Positions 1-8,617 of a DNA stretch of 41,213 nt are shown piece after piece. Source of the stretch: an uncultured Rhodopila sp. GTDB lineage: Bacteria > Pseudomonadota > Alphaproteobacteria > Acetobacterales > Acetobacteraceae. How positions within the stretch are numbered: the stretch's first letter is position 1; each line of letters begins with the position of its first letter. The translations under genes and the position numbers were made by a program. The notes beneath the pieces are model-generated. The model made no database searches. It was not told where the DNA came from and was given only the letters and a program-made list of their open reading frames with translations. The stretch spans positions 1 through 41,213 of the forward strand of contig NZ_CAIWTY010000010.1 of assembly GCF_903915725.1 (NCBI RefSeq). Direction: 5' to 3'.

Positions 1-203
1 ACCTACCTTGTCTTTCAATCGTGGGATGAGCTTCTCGCTACTTTGGCGTTCACACGGCCACCGCCGTTGGGACCGTGATGGCTCGAAAAAGCTCATCAAG
101 GCCCGAGGGAGCACTGTGGCAGCCCAAAATGAGAACTGCTGGTTCATTAGCGAATCTGCCCACGATCCGCCATGACAGTCGAATGGTTGCGTGCATTTTC
201 GGT

Positions 204-345
204 TCAAGTCAACGCTGGGGTCATCCGCTCGATCATCGGCGCGGTCTCCGGCCGCACGCCGCGCCACCAGGTAAACGCCTCGGCGGCTTGCTCGACAAGC
301 ATGCGCGAACTGTTCCGCGAAAGCATAAGCCTTCGCGCCGATGAG
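204..345 (-). pseudogene. Probable remnant of shikimate dehydrogenase C-terminus
   Basis: The minus strand encodes a short tail containing MLVEQAAEAFTWWRGVRPE and a stop codon. The wording matches the end of AroE-type shikimate dehydrogenases, where GLGMLVxQAAxAFxxWxGxxPD forms the last helices. The residues just before it (around ARRLMLSRNSSR) no longer fit the family, and no Rossmann fold precedes it, so only about 45 codons survive. This is an assignment by motif memory from a short stretch. The rest of the first 680 bases shows no intact gene. Confidence 0.45.
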
Positions 346-479
346 GTTGGCGAGACGAACTCCGCCGGCTCCTGCGCGAGGAACCGCCCCGCGCACCCCT
401 CCGCCCGCTCCCGGAAGAAGAATTCGGCGCCCCTTCGTGGGGCAATCAAGATTTCGGGTGATATCGTTCACCAGTCTTT

Positions 480-623
480 CCCCGTCCGGTGCGGATTCCG
501 GCCTTCACGGTGAAGCAGCATTGGCACTCACGCTACCATCATGACCCGGGCAACCGTTGGCTGCGCACCACATGCGCCAGCCTGTTCCAGCAACGCGCCG
601 ATCGGCTGATCTCGGAAGCCTGA
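480..623 (+). pseudogene. Remnant of LysR-family regulator C-terminus
   Basis: The frame ending at the TGA at 621-623 reads VKQHWHSRYHHDPGNRWLR and then a short helix with CASLFQQRAD. This is the characteristic last stretch of a large group of proteobacterial LysR-type regulators (xxHWHxRxHxDPxNRWLRxxxxxLF). No helix-turn-helix or substrate domain precedes it in this frame. It is therefore a 3' fragment left by a deletion. It lies beside the shikimate dehydrogenase remnant on the opposite strand, so the whole first 680 bases look like eroded sequence. Confidence 0.6.
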
Positions 624-683
624 CCGCAACCTTTTGATGCCCGGATAGCTTCATTCCCATCATCCGGTCGGGCATCCTGCGCT

Positions 684-1337
684 ATGTCAATTTTTTCGGT
701 CCATGAACTGGAAAGTCTGTTCCGCGACTACGGCTACTGGGCGATCTTCCTCGGCGTGATGCTGGAAAGCATCGGCCTGCCGCTGCCCGGGGAAAGCCTG
801 ATGATCGCCGCGGCGATTTACGCCGCGACCACGCACCAGCTCGATATCTTCACCCTGGTCCCGATCGCCGCGGCCGGAGCGATCTGCGGCGACCAGATCG
901 GCTATTTCGTCGGCCGCTGGATCGGTTACCGCTACCTGGCGGAATGGGGACGCAAGATCGGCCTGACGCAGGACCGGCTCGACCTCGGCCGCTTCCTGTT
1001 CCGCAGATATGGCGCGGAGGTCGTGTTCTTCGGCCGCTTCGTCGCCCTGTTGCGGACCTTCGCGGCGTTGCTGGCCGGGGCGAACCGGATGCCGTGGCAC
1101 AGTTTCCTGCTCTGGAACGGCCTCGGCGGCATCGCCTGGACGTCCCTGTATGGCTTCGGGGCCTACCTGCTCGGCGATGCGGCCAAGCGGATCAGCGGCC
1201 CGTTGGGCATCGCACTGGCGATCGTCGGCGGGATTGCACTTCTGGCTGCCGTGATTTTTGTGAAAAAGAATGAAAAGCGGCTGATCGCGCAAGCGCAACA
1301 GGAGATGCAGCACGACAACCGCGGCGCGTCGCGATGA
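684..1337 (+). CDS. DedA-family (SNARE-associated/VTT) inner-membrane protein
   Basis: The product is 217 residues with several hydrophobic segments. It has the DedA wording: GVMLESIGLPLPGESLMIAAA near the N-terminus, then GDQIGYFVGRWIG, then FFGRFVALLRTFAALLAGANRMPWHSFLLWNGLGG in the middle. The FGRFxxxxRTxxxxxAGxxxM stretch is the family hallmark, with the two conserved arginines of the re-entrant region. DedA proteins are inner-membrane proteins linked to lipid carrier recycling, membrane potential and antimicrobial resistance. The exact substrate cannot be read from sequence. The ATG at 684 lies just before the first hydrophobic segment, and length is normal. It is followed by repeats rather than a co-directional gene, so it is probably monocistronic. 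Confidence 0.9.
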   Translation: MSIFSVHELESLFRDYGYWAIFLGVMLESIGLPLPGESLMIAAAIYAATTHQLDIFTLVPIAAAGAICGDQIGYFVGRWIGYRYLAEWGRKIGLTQDRLDLGRFLFRRYGAEVVFFGRFVALLRTFAALLAGANRMPWHSFLLWNGLGGIAWTSLYGFGAYLLGDAAKRISGPLGIALAIVGGIALLAAVIFVKKNEKRLIAQAQQEMQHDNRGASR

Positions 1338-1403
1338 GCACAAGCGATAATGCTCTTATACGAACCGCCGTGGAGGATGACCCATGGGCACGGGCGGCTT
1401 ATT

Positions 1404-1487
1404 CGTCATGGCGGGCGCAGGCCCGCCACCCACGCCTTTGCCTGAACGAGCGAAAGGCGTGGATGCCGACCTCCGTCGGCATGACGG
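1404..1487. repeat. Palindromic repeat element, family 1, copy A
   Basis: The element begins CGTCATGGCGGGC and ends GGCATGACGGG. The inner part contains CACGCCTTT and AAAGGCGTGG facing each other, so the single strand folds into a long hairpin. The same outer (CGTCATG/CATGACG) and inner (CACGCC/GGCGTGG) words recur at 1573-1672 and 27180-27270. No open reading frame in it is credible. Confidence 0.8.
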
Positions 1488-1523
1488 GGCGGCACTCGCC
1501 GGAGAGTCGCTCTCAAAGCCGGT

Positions 1524-1536
1524 TGGTATTATACCA
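1524..1536. repeat. 13-bp perfect palindrome between two repeat copies
   Basis: TGGTATTATACCA is a perfect palindrome around a central T, sitting between the two larger palindromic elements. It may be part of the same mosaic or a protein-binding site. Nothing else supports a function. Confidence 0.4.
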
Positions 1537-1572
1537 GTCCGACGTGACAGCGTTTCTCCGGCCGCGCTGCCT

Positions 1573-1672
1573 CGTCATGCCGACGCAGGTCGGCATCCAC
1601 GCCTGTTCCTTGTGTAAACAAAGGCGTGGATGCCGGGCCTCCGCCCGTCATGACGGGTGGGCCCCGCCATGA
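1573..1672. repeat. Palindromic repeat element, family 1, copy B
   Basis: Starts CGTCATGCCGACGCAGG and ends with CGTCATGACGGG and GCCATGACG. Inner arms CACGCC and GGCGTGG flank a short AT-rich loop. It shares its words with copy A but the order of its internal segments differs, as expected for a mosaic of small mobile palindromes. It fills the space between the convergent dedA-like gene and rpsD. Confidence 0.8.
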
Positions 1673-1731
1673 CGCGATGAGAGGCCCGTACTCGCCTATC
1701 GAAGGCCAACAAGCGCGCCAAAAGCAGCAAC

Positions 1732-1774
1732 AAAAACGCCGCCGTCCGTCCCCCTGCGGGAACCGGCGGCGGCG
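1732..1774 (-). terminator. Rho-independent terminator of rpsD
   Basis: Read on the minus strand, downstream of the rpsD stop, CGCCGCCG pairs with CGGCGGCG around a loop of about 22 bases. It is followed immediately by GTTTTTG and a further T-rich stretch. This is the classical GC stem plus U-run at the expected distance from the stop codon. Confidence 0.75.
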
Positions 1775-1798
1775 CCAGGCCGGCGGCAAAACCCGCGG

Positions 1799-2413
1799 TT
1801 AACGCGAGTAGAATTCGACCACCAGGTTCGGTTCCATCTGCACCGGATACGGCACATCGGACAGCTTCGGCGCGCGGGCGAAGCGGCCCTTCATCGCGCG
1901 GTGATCGACTTCCAGATATTCCGGGACGTCCCGCTCGCTGCTCTGGGTCGCGTCCAGCACCACGGCGAGCTGCTTGGATTTCTCCTTCACCTCGATCGTG
2001 TCGTTGTCGCGCACCAGGTAGGACGGGATATTGACCCGCTTGCCGTTGACCAGCAGATGCCCGTGGGAGACGAACTGCCGCGCCGCGAACGGGGTCACGG
2101 CGAACTTCAGGCGGTAGGTCACCGCGTCCAGCCGGCGCTCCAGCAGCTCGATCAGGTTCTCCGAGGTGTCGCCCTTCCGGCGGACGGCTTCCTCATAGTA
2201 CTTGCGGAACTGCTTCTCGCTGATGTTGCCGTAATAGCCCTTGAGCTTCTGCTTCGCCATCAGCTGGGTGCCGAAGTCGGTGGGCTTCTTGCGGCGCTGG
2301 CCATGCTGGCCGGGGCCGTATTCCCGCTTGTTGACGGGGGATTTGGGGCGGCCCCAGAGGTTGATGCCGAGGCGGCGGTTAATCTTGTACTTGGATTCGG
2401 CGCGTTTGGTCAC
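1799..2413 (-). CDS. rpsD: 30S ribosomal protein S4
   Basis: Primary 16S rRNA-binding protein of the small subunit. The product is 204 residues, as in other alphaproteobacteria. It carries the S4 N-terminal domain ([29 protein letters not shown]) and the S4 RNA-binding domain ([39 protein letters not shown]). I place the start at the GTG at 2411-2413, giving (M)[13 protein letters not shown], because this reproduces the universal S4 N-terminus. The frame stays open for 51 more codons upstream but encodes nothing S4-like. A purine-rich GAAGGGG lies at a suitable distance before the GTG. The gene stands alone here, not in the alpha operon with rpsM, rpsK and rpoA, which is usual for alphaproteobacteria. 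A terminator follows it. Confidence 0.97.
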   Translation of the reverse strand: MTKRAESKYKINRRLGINLWGRPKSPVNKREYGPGQHGQRRKKPTDFGTQLMAKQKLKGYYGNISEKQFRKYYEEAVRRKGDTSENLIELLERRLDAVTYRLKFAVTPFAARQFVSHGHLLVNGKRVNIPSYLVRDNDTIEVKEKSKQLAVVLDATQSSERDVPEYLEVDHRAMKGRFARAPKLSDVPYPVQMEPNLVVEFYSR

Positions 2414-2585
2414 GGGCGTGTAGGCCCCTTCGTCCTGTTGTTGCACCGGTAGGCCCATCGGTCGCATACCAATGGGCGGGCGCAGGTCCCGAAGACCTGT
2501 CCACGTTCCCGGCCGTGAAGAGCGGCGCCTATAGGCCCCCACCCGCCGGGTTGTCAAACATTCCACCGCCCGCTAGCAAGCCGGC

Positions 2586-2786
2586 ATGATCACTCGCGGC
2601 GACATTCTGTGGCTCGGCATAGCGGCCGGCGTCACCGGCAGCCTGATTGGCGGCATGATGCTGGGCATCGGCATGGACCTGATCGTCAATGGCCAGCCCT
2701 GGGGTTGGGTGCTGCTGCTGCCCGCCGCGCCGGCCGCCGCCCTGCCCGGCTGGCTGTTGGCTCGAAAGCTCGCCAGCCAGCTTTAA
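2586..2786 (+). CDS. Small two-helix membrane protein of unknown function
   Basis: The 66-residue product has two hydrophobic stretches: WLGIAAGVTGSLIGGMMLGIGM, rich in Gly, and WGWVLLLPAAPAAALPGWLLA. A short basic tail follows. I do not recognise the family. Coding is supported by the clean membrane profile, a start that opens right after the rpsD promoter region, and the way its TAA shares the TTTAAA at 2782-2787 with the TAA of the convergent dehydrogenase. A clear ribosome-binding site is not visible. Confidence 0.55.
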   Translation: MITRGDILWLGIAAGVTGSLIGGMMLGIGMDLIVNGQPWGWVLLLPAAPAAALPGWLLARKLASQL

Positions 2787-3550
2787 ACCGCGGTCCAGCC
2801 GCCATCGACCTGATAGGCGGCGCCGGTGACGAAGCTGGCGCGGTCCGAGCACAGCCAGACCACCATTTCGGCAATCTCCCGCGGCTCCCCGAAGCGGCCG
2901 AGCGGGGTGCCGGCGACGATTGCCTCGCCACGGTTCTCGCGCGTCCAGGTGGTCATCCGCGTGGTGATGAACCCCGGACAGACGGCGTTCACCCTTATGC
3001 CATCGGCGGCATATTCCATCGCGGCGGTCTTGGTCAGGCCGATGACCGCATGCTTTGCGGCGACATAGGCGGTCGATCCCCGCAGCCCAATCAGTCCGGC
3101 GATCGAGGCGGTGTTGACGATGGCGCCGCCGCCGTTGGCGCGGAGCAACGGCAGTTCGTGCTTCAGGCACAGCCAGACGCTTTTCAGGTTGACATCGATC
3201 ATCCGGTCGAAGGCGCTTTCGCTCCACTCATGGGTCAGCTTGCCGGCGGCATCCACCTGATAGGGCGCGATCCCGGCATTGTTGAAGGCGCAATCGAGCC
3301 GCCCGTAGGCCGCGATGGTGGCGTCGAGCATCGCCTGCACGTCGGCTGCCACCGTCACATCGCCGGACAGGCTGATCGCCTGCCCGCCGCCCGCGTTGAT
3401 CAGGCCCACCGTGTCCGCAGCGGCATTCGCCTCATAATCCGCAACCGCGACCCTGGCCCCTTCCCGCGCGAAGGCCAGCGCCGCTTCACGGCCGATCCCG
3501 TTGCCGCCGCCCGTTACCACGGCGATTTTTCCTTGCAGTATCCCGGTCAT
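2783..3550 (-). CDS. Short-chain dehydrogenase/reductase (classical SDR)
   Basis: The 255-residue product has every mark of a classical NAD(P)-dependent SDR: TGGGNGIG at 13-20 for the dinucleotide, D38 after the second strand (an acidic residue there usually favours NAD), NNAG at 90-93, the catalytic Ser149, and Tyr162 with Lys166 in YVAAK. PGFITT and the C-terminal VTGAAYQVDGGW complete the pattern. The substrate is unknown. The frame extends far upstream, but only the ATG at 3550 gives the normal N-terminus (MTGILQGKIAVVTGG). It lies 62 bp downstream of the ABC exporter on the same strand, so the two may be co-transcribed. Confidence 0.93.
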   Translation of the reverse strand: MTGILQGKIAVVTGGGNGIGREAALAFAREGARVAVADYEANAAADTVGLINAGGGQAISLSGDVTVAADVQAMLDATIAAYGRLDCAFNNAGIAPYQVDAAGKLTHEWSESAFDRMIDVNLKSVWLCLKHELPLLRANGGGAIVNTASIAGLIGLRGSTAYVAAKHAVIGLTKTAAMEYAADGIRVNAVCPGFITTRMTTWTRENRGEAIVAGTPLGRFGEPREIAEMVVWLCSDRASFVTGAAYQVDGGWTAV

Positions 3551-3612
3551 TGGAGTCCCCCAATTGTGCGGAAAGCTTCCCCTGACGGGGTCCGCTTGGC
3601 AATCGGTCCGCC

Positions 3613-5493
3613 TTATTTGGCAGCCGCGATGCCGTCGCGGACCAGCACCGGCTCGAACCCGCCGGACTGCCGCCGCCACAGCCGCGCATACACCCTGTCG
3701 TGCCGCAGCAGATCGTCGTGCGAGCCGGACTCGACGATGCGGCCCTGGTCCAGCACGATCAGACGGTCCATCCGCGAAATGGTGGACAACCGGTGGGCGA
3801 TGGCGATGACGGTACGGCCTTCCATCAGCGTGTCGAGCTGTTCCTGGATAACCGCCTCGACTTCGGAATCCAATGCCGAGGTCGCCTCGTCCAGCACCAA
3901 TATTGGCGCATTCTTCAGGATCACCCGCGCCAGCGCCACCCGTTGCCGCTGCCCGCCCGACAGTTTCACACCGCGCTCGCCCACATGCGCGTCGTAGCCG
4001 CGGCGGCCGTGCCAATCCTCCAGCCCCATGATGAAGTCATTCGCCGCCGCCCGCTTTGCCGCGGCGACGATCTCGGCATCCGATGCCGCCGGCTGGCCGT
4101 AGCGGATGTTCTCGCGGATCGAGCGGTGCAGCAGCGAGGTATCCTGCGTCACCATCGCGATATGCCGGCGCAGGCTTTCCTGGGTGACACCGGCGATGTC
4201 CTGGCCGTCGATCAGGATGCGGCCGGATGCCGGAGCGTAGAAATGCAGCAGCAGATTCACCAAGGTGGACTTGCCTGCGCCGGACGGGCCGACGAGGCCG
4301 ACACGTTCGCCGGGGGCGATCGTCAGGTCGATGCCGTGCAGCACGGCGGGTGGCGAACCGACAACGACATCGCGGACGCGACCGTAGTCGAAATGCAAAT
4401 CCTCGACCCGGATCTCGCCGCCCGTCACGTGCAACTCCCGCGCCCGCGGCGCATCGGGCATCTGCCGCGGCACGTCGATCGAGCGCATGCCGTCCTGCAC
4501 GGTGCCGATATTCTCGAAGATCGCGGTGACGCTGCGGGCGACCCAGCCGGCGATGTTGTTGAGCTGCCAGGCCAGCGGAATCGCCGTCGCCACCGCGCCG
4601 ATGGCGATGTGCCCGGCAGACCATTGCCACAGCGCGACGGTTGCCATGGATACGATCAGGCAGGCGTTCATCAGCACCAAAGTTGCCGAATAGGCGGTGG
4701 TCATGCGGGTCTGGTCGCGGAATTTTGCGGTATTGTCGTCGATGGCGTCGCGGACGAAGGCGTCCTCATCGGCGGCGCGGGCAAACAGTTTCACGGTCAG
4801 GATGTTGGTGTAGCTGTCCACCACGCGGCCGGTCAGGGTGGAGCGTGCCTCCGACACGCGGCGCGAGCGGTCGCGCAGGCGCGGCACGAACCAGCGCAGC
4901 ATGCCGGCATAGAGCGCGAACCAGACGATCAGCGGCAAAGTAAGACGCCAGTCCAGCCGCCCGAGCAGCACCGCGGCGCTGGCGCCATAGACGAGAATGT
5001 ACCAGGCGGCGTCGAACGCCATGACCAGGCTTTCGCGCAAGGCCGGGCCGGTCTGCAATACCCGGTTGGCGATCCGCCCGGCGAAGTCGTTCTGGAAAAA
5101 CGTCCAGCTTTGCCGCACCACGTGCCAGTGGTTTTGCCAGCGGATCATGTTGGAGAAGCCGGGGTTGACGATCTGGTTCACCAGCACCGAGTGCGCAATG
5201 AAGCTGGCCGGCCGCAGGATCAGCAGCACCGCGGCCATCCCGAGCAAGGTCCAGACGTTCTCCCGAAAGAACGTATCCGGCGTGCGCGTCGAAACCAAGC
5301 TGACCAGGCGGCCGATAAAGGCCGGGATCATCGTGTCGAGGACGCCGACAATGCCGCCGGCGATGAACAGCGCGATGGTCAGGCCGCGGACCTGGCGGAT
5401 GTAATGCCAGTAGAATCCCACAAGGCCCGCGTTCGGCGGCGGGGCGGGAACTCCGGCGGTCGGATCCAGCAGGGCTTCGAAGCGGCGCAACAT
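3613..5493 (-). CDS. ABC exporter half-transporter (fused membrane and ATPase domains)
   Basis: A 626-residue type IV (MsbA-like) half-transporter that would act as a dimer in the inner membrane. Residues about 25-335 form the six-helix transmembrane domain. Residues about 360-600 form the nucleotide-binding domain with Walker A GPSGAGKST (402-410), Q-loop Gln450, signature LSGGQRQR (511-518), Walker B ILVLDEA (531-537, catalytic Glu536) and H-loop His567. All ATPase residues are present. This subgroup (NFWHxVRQxWxFFQNDFAGRIANRV) is common in alphaproteobacteria as a putative multidrug or lipid exporter. The cargo cannot be told from sequence. No partner half-transporter is adjacent, so a homodimer is likely. 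Confidence 0.93.
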   Translation of the reverse strand: MLRRFEALLDPTAGVPAPPPNAGLVGFYWHYIRQVRGLTIALFIAGGIVGVLDTMIPAFIGRLVSLVSTRTPDTFFRENVWTLLGMAAVLLILRPASFIAHSVLVNQIVNPGFSNMIRWQNHWHVVRQSWTFFQNDFAGRIANRVLQTGPALRESLVMAFDAAWYILVYGASAAVLLGRLDWRLTLPLIVWFALYAGMLRWFVPRLRDRSRRVSEARSTLTGRVVDSYTNILTVKLFARAADEDAFVRDAIDDNTAKFRDQTRMTTAYSATLVLMNACLIVSMATVALWQWSAGHIAIGAVATAIPLAWQLNNIAGWVARSVTAIFENIGTVQDGMRSIDVPRQMPDAPRARELHVTGGEIRVEDLHFDYGRVRDVVVGSPPAVLHGIDLTIAPGERVGLVGPSGAGKSTLVNLLLHFYAPASGRILIDGQDIAGVTQESLRRHIAMVTQDTSLLHRSIRENIRYGQPAASDAEIVAAAKRAAANDFIMGLEDWHGRRGYDAHVGERGVKLSGGQRQRVALARVILKNAPILVLDEATSALDSEVEAVIQEQLDTLMEGRTVIAIAHRLSTISRMDRLIVLDQGRIVESGSHDDLLRHDRVYARLWRRQSGGFEPVLVRDGIAAAK

Positions 5494-5578
5494 GGGTATC
5501 AGCGGTGGACCCTGTTGCCGGCTCCGTCAATCGCGACTGTCGGGAACGTGAGGGGCGGCTGCCCACCGGGCCGGTATT

Positions 5579-5869
5579 TCAGGCCCAGTGGCCCCGTACC
5601 CAGTAGCGGCCTTCCCAATGCGGCGGCACCCAGACCCGGCGCGGTCCCGGCATATAGACGGGCGGTGGCGGCGCGTAGACGACCGGGGGCGCCGCATACA
5701 CCGGCGGCGGTGGATAAACCACCGGCGGAGCCACCACGATCGGCGGCACATAGACTCCGACTCCGTAACCGCCGGCCCACCAGGCCCTGGCATCGTGCGG
5801 CACCGCCGCGACACCGGCGGCAGCCAAAACAAGCACCGCGGCCACAGAGCATAACTTCATCTTCAGCAT
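5579..5869 (-). CDS. Small secreted Pro/Tyr/Val-rich protein
   Basis: The product is 96 residues from the ATG at 5869, which has GGGAG eight bases upstream. An earlier in-frame start at 5917 lacks this. Residues 1-27 form a signal peptide (MLKMKLCSVAAVLVLAAAG, cleavage likely near AHDARA). The mature part is a low-complexity run of PPVVYPPPPVYAAPP units ending in WVPPHWEGRYWVRGHWA. The closing W-x-P-x-H-W-x-G-R-Y-W-x-x-G-H-W pattern is typical of small envelope proteins with YXWXPGxW-like repeats. The function is not known. An extracytoplasmic or outer-membrane-associated role is inferred. Confidence 0.75.
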   Translation of the reverse strand: MLKMKLCSVAAVLVLAAAGVAAVPHDARAWWAGGYGVGVYVPPIVVAPPVVYPPPPVYAAPPVVYAPPPPVYMPGPRRVWVPPHWEGRYWVRGHWA

Positions 5870-6064
5870 CGCAAACTCCCGGGAACCGCCCGTCAAGATA
5901 GGTCCGGCGTGTAACACCGCTGTGTCCGTTTTGTATCAGATCCCGCCGCCATGCGGACTCAAATCTCTTACATCAGCGTTTCGAGCGCACGCCGGATCCG
6001 CCGAACTTGCGCGCGCCTGGCCGGCATGGTCCTGTTTGCCGCCGTGCCGACAAGGACCGAACCG

Positions 6065-7192
6065 ATGCCCAAACCGCTGCAAGGCTTGCTTGTCGTCTCG
6101 CTGGAGCAAGCCGTCGCCGCCCCGTATTGCTCCGCCCGGCTGGCGGATGCTGGCGCCCGGGTGATCAAGATCGAGCGCGCGGAAGGCGATTTCGCCCGCG
6201 GCTACGACAGCGCCGTGCAGGGCGAATCGAGCTATTTCGTCTGGCTCAACCGCGGCAAGCAAAGCCTGGTCGCCGACATCAAAACCCCCCGCGACGCGGC
6301 ACTGCTGCACCGGCTGCTGGCGAAAGCCGACGTGTTCATCCAGAACCTCGCACCGGGCGCCGCGGCGCGGGCCGGCTTCGGTGCGGCGGCGTTGCGTTCA
6401 AATAACAACAAGCTGATTACCGTCGATATCTCCGGCTACGGTGAAACCGGCGAGTATGCCTCGATGAAAGCCTACGATCTGCTGGTGCAGGCGGAGTCCG
6501 GGCTGGCCATGGTCACCGGCCATCCCGCCGGACCGGGACGCGTCGGCGTCTCCATCGCCGATATCGGCTGCGGCATGAATGCCTATACAGGCGTATTGGA
6601 GGCGCTGATCGAGCGCGGCATCACCGGAAACGGCAAGGCGCTGCAGGTCAGCCTGTTCGATGCCGTCGCCGACTGGATGAATGTCCCGCTGCTGTATTAC
6701 GAGGGCACCGGCAACGCGCCGCAACGCCTCGGCCTGGCGCATCCCTCGATCTGCCCGTACGGCGCCTTCGCCACCAGCGACGGCGCGCTGGTGCTGATCT
6801 CGATCCAGAACGAACGCGAATGGGCGACGTTCTGCGCTGCGTTCCTGGACGCGCCGGGCCTGCCGCAGCAGCCTGGCTTCGAGACCAACACGATCCGCGT
6901 CGCCAACCGCGCGGTGGTGGACGCGCGCGTCGGCGCCATGTTCGCGGCGCTGACCCGGGATCAGGCGGCGGCTAAATTGCGCCGGGCCAACACCGCGTAC
7001 GGCTTCGTCAACGATCTCGCGGCGCTGAGCCGCCATCCGGCGCTGCGGCGGACCCCGGTCGCGCTGCCGGGCGGCGGCGTGGCGGCAATCGTGGCTCCCG
7101 CCGTGATCAAGGTTGGGGAAACGCTGGCCCCGGGTCCGGTCCCCGCGATCGGGGAACATAGCGCGGCCATCAGAACGGAGTTCGCTGAATGA
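6065..7192 (+). CDS. Class III CoA-transferase (CaiB/BaiF family)
   Basis: The 375-residue product belongs to the formyl-CoA/L-carnitine CoA-transferase family, which moves CoA between carboxylic acids through an aspartyl-CoA anhydride. The catalytic Asp is expected at residue 138 in AYDLLVQAESGLAMVTG, the region equivalent to Asp169 of formyl-CoA transferase. Other hallmarks are AAPYCSARLADAGARVIKIER, LNRGKQSLVADIK and GKALQVSLFDAVADWM. The ATG at 6065 has AGGA upstream and gives the normal N-terminus. A longer frame back to 5951 encodes nothing family-like. The substrate is unknown and no acyl-CoA dehydrogenase or hydratase is adjacent. The C-terminal helix pattern appears complete. Confidence 0.93.
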   Translation: MPKPLQGLLVVSLEQAVAAPYCSARLADAGARVIKIERAEGDFARGYDSAVQGESSYFVWLNRGKQSLVADIKTPRDAALLHRLLAKADVFIQNLAPGAAARAGFGAAALRSNNNKLITVDISGYGETGEYASMKAYDLLVQAESGLAMVTGHPAGPGRVGVSIADIGCGMNAYTGVLEALIERGITGNGKALQVSLFDAVADWMNVPLLYYEGTGNAPQRLGLAHPSICPYGAFATSDGALVLISIQNEREWATFCAAFLDAPGLPQQPGFETNTIRVANRAVVDARVGAMFAALTRDQAAAKLRRANTAYGFVNDLAALSRHPALRRTPVALPGGGVAAIVAPAVIKVGETLAPGPVPAIGEHSAAIRTEFAE

Positions 7193-7225
7193 GGTGCCTC
7201 CGCACCGGCGACACGATGCCTCCGC

Positions 7226-8554
7226 CTAAACTGCCATCGCGTAGCCGCGCCGCCGGGCCGGAGGCAGCGGATGCCGCCCGGCGATGCGCTCCAGCAGCAG
7301 CCGCACATCCGCGTCCAGTCCGGCCTTCAGCGCCGAGTCGAGGAACACCTGCTCCAGCACATCCTGCTGCGCGTGGCTGCCGCCGATGCGGTACATCTCC
7401 CCCAGCACCGGCCGCATCAGGGCCACCGCGTCGGCATGCCGCCCCTGCCCGTTCGCCCGAACCGCGCGCGCCACCGGCAGACCGATGTCGCGCACCAGAC
7501 TCGCGTTCGGCTGTTCGCCGCGGGCGAAATCCTCCATCGCCGCCAGCATGGCTTCGGCCGCCGCATTCCGGCCGGTGGCGGCCAGAGCCATCATCCAGTG
7601 GACGGCGGTGAAGGTCGACTGGCAATCGCCGATACGTGCCTCGGCCTTGTCCGCCAGTTCGATCCACCGATCGCCGGCGTCCACACCCAGGCGCCCGAGG
7701 CGGAACAGCATGGAGGCGGCGTTCTGCATGTCGATGTAGAGGTCGGGCGCCGCGCGGGTCAGCGGCGAGTCCAGGTCCCGGAACGCCGTGTCATACAGCG
7801 CCAGAACCGTGGCGAAATCCCCGATCTCCAGATGATACAGCGCCTGGTGCCACCACAGATGGTGCCTGAGGTTGTTGCCGCCATCCCAGCGCGGCTGCAG
7901 CGCCTCGATCCAGGCAATCCCCTCGTGACGGCGGCCGGTCATCTCCAGCACATGCGCCACGCCGTGCGCCGCCCACAGGTCGCCCGGGTCCAGCCGGATC
8001 GCCCACCGGCCGGCATGTTCCGCCTCCCGGTAGTAGCCGCACTCCTCATGCGCGAAGCTGCGGCAGCCGAGAATCGCGGTGAAGCCGGGCAGTGCCGCGC
8101 TCCAGTGCTGCTCAACCGACAGCACTGAGGCGAGCATCGCCTCCGGCCGTCCGGCCCAGAAGTTGACGAAATGTGCCAGGCGGAACGCCAGGATGTCATG
8201 CGGATGCTCGGTCAGAATCTGGTCCCAAACCGCCGCGGCGCGGTCCGGATCGCCGTCGATCCAGTGGGCCAGCGCCGCGGCGTGAGCTTTCTCCCGTGCC
8301 GTGCCGGGACAACGGTTTGCCTCCGCCAGCGCCGCCCGGGCAGCCGGCAGCGCGTCGGCCCGGTACGACAGCAGGAACAGATAGCCGCGCAGGATGTGCG
8401 CCAGGCCGAAATCCGCGTCGGCCTGCATCAGGGCGTCGATCCGGGCGGCCATATCGGCGCGGTAGCTCAGATAGCCCTCGACGGCGTGGTCGAACCGGGC
8501 AACCGCCTGCCCGGACGTTGTGGTCAGGGCCAAGCCGCGGCAATCCTCGGGCAT
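7226..8554 (-). CDS. TTC38-like tetratricopeptide repeat protein
   Basis: The 442-residue protein is built of helical TPR-type repeats over its full length and has no signal peptide. Stretches such as DLWAAHGVAHVLEMTGR, GIAWIEALQPRW and LRHHLWWHQALYHLEIGD match the TTC38 family, which is found in vertebrates and many bacteria and has no settled biochemical role. I place the start at 8554 because AGGGAGGA lies about eight bases before this ATG. The frame continues 13 codons upstream without such a site. The gene converges on the CoA-transferase, with 33 bp between the stops. A cytoplasmic scaffold role is inferred only from the repeat type. Confidence 0.85.
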   Translation of the reverse strand: MPEDCRGLALTTTSGQAVARFDHAVEGYLSYRADMAARIDALMQADADFGLAHILRGYLFLLSYRADALPAARAALAEANRCPGTAREKAHAAALAHWIDGDPDRAAAVWDQILTEHPHDILAFRLAHFVNFWAGRPEAMLASVLSVEQHWSAALPGFTAILGCRSFAHEECGYYREAEHAGRWAIRLDPGDLWAAHGVAHVLEMTGRRHEGIAWIEALQPRWDGGNNLRHHLWWHQALYHLEIGDFATVLALYDTAFRDLDSPLTRAAPDLYIDMQNAASMLFRLGRLGVDAGDRWIELADKAEARIGDCQSTFTAVHWMMALAATGRNAAAEAMLAAMEDFARGEQPNASLVRDIGLPVARAVRANGQGRHADAVALMRPVLGEMYRIGGSHAQQDVLEQVFLDSALKAGLDADVRLLLERIAGRHPLPPARRRGYAMAV

Positions 8555-8617
8555 CCTCTGTCCTCCCTGCCGCCGCGCATAGCACGCAGGCAAGGGGACA
8601 TGAAGCCGAGCGAAGGG

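Noticed and set aside
3700..5901. 733-codon open frame on the plus strand
   Set aside because: Antisense shadow of the ABC exporter and the small secreted protein; composition is His/Arg/Gln-rich and non-protein-like.
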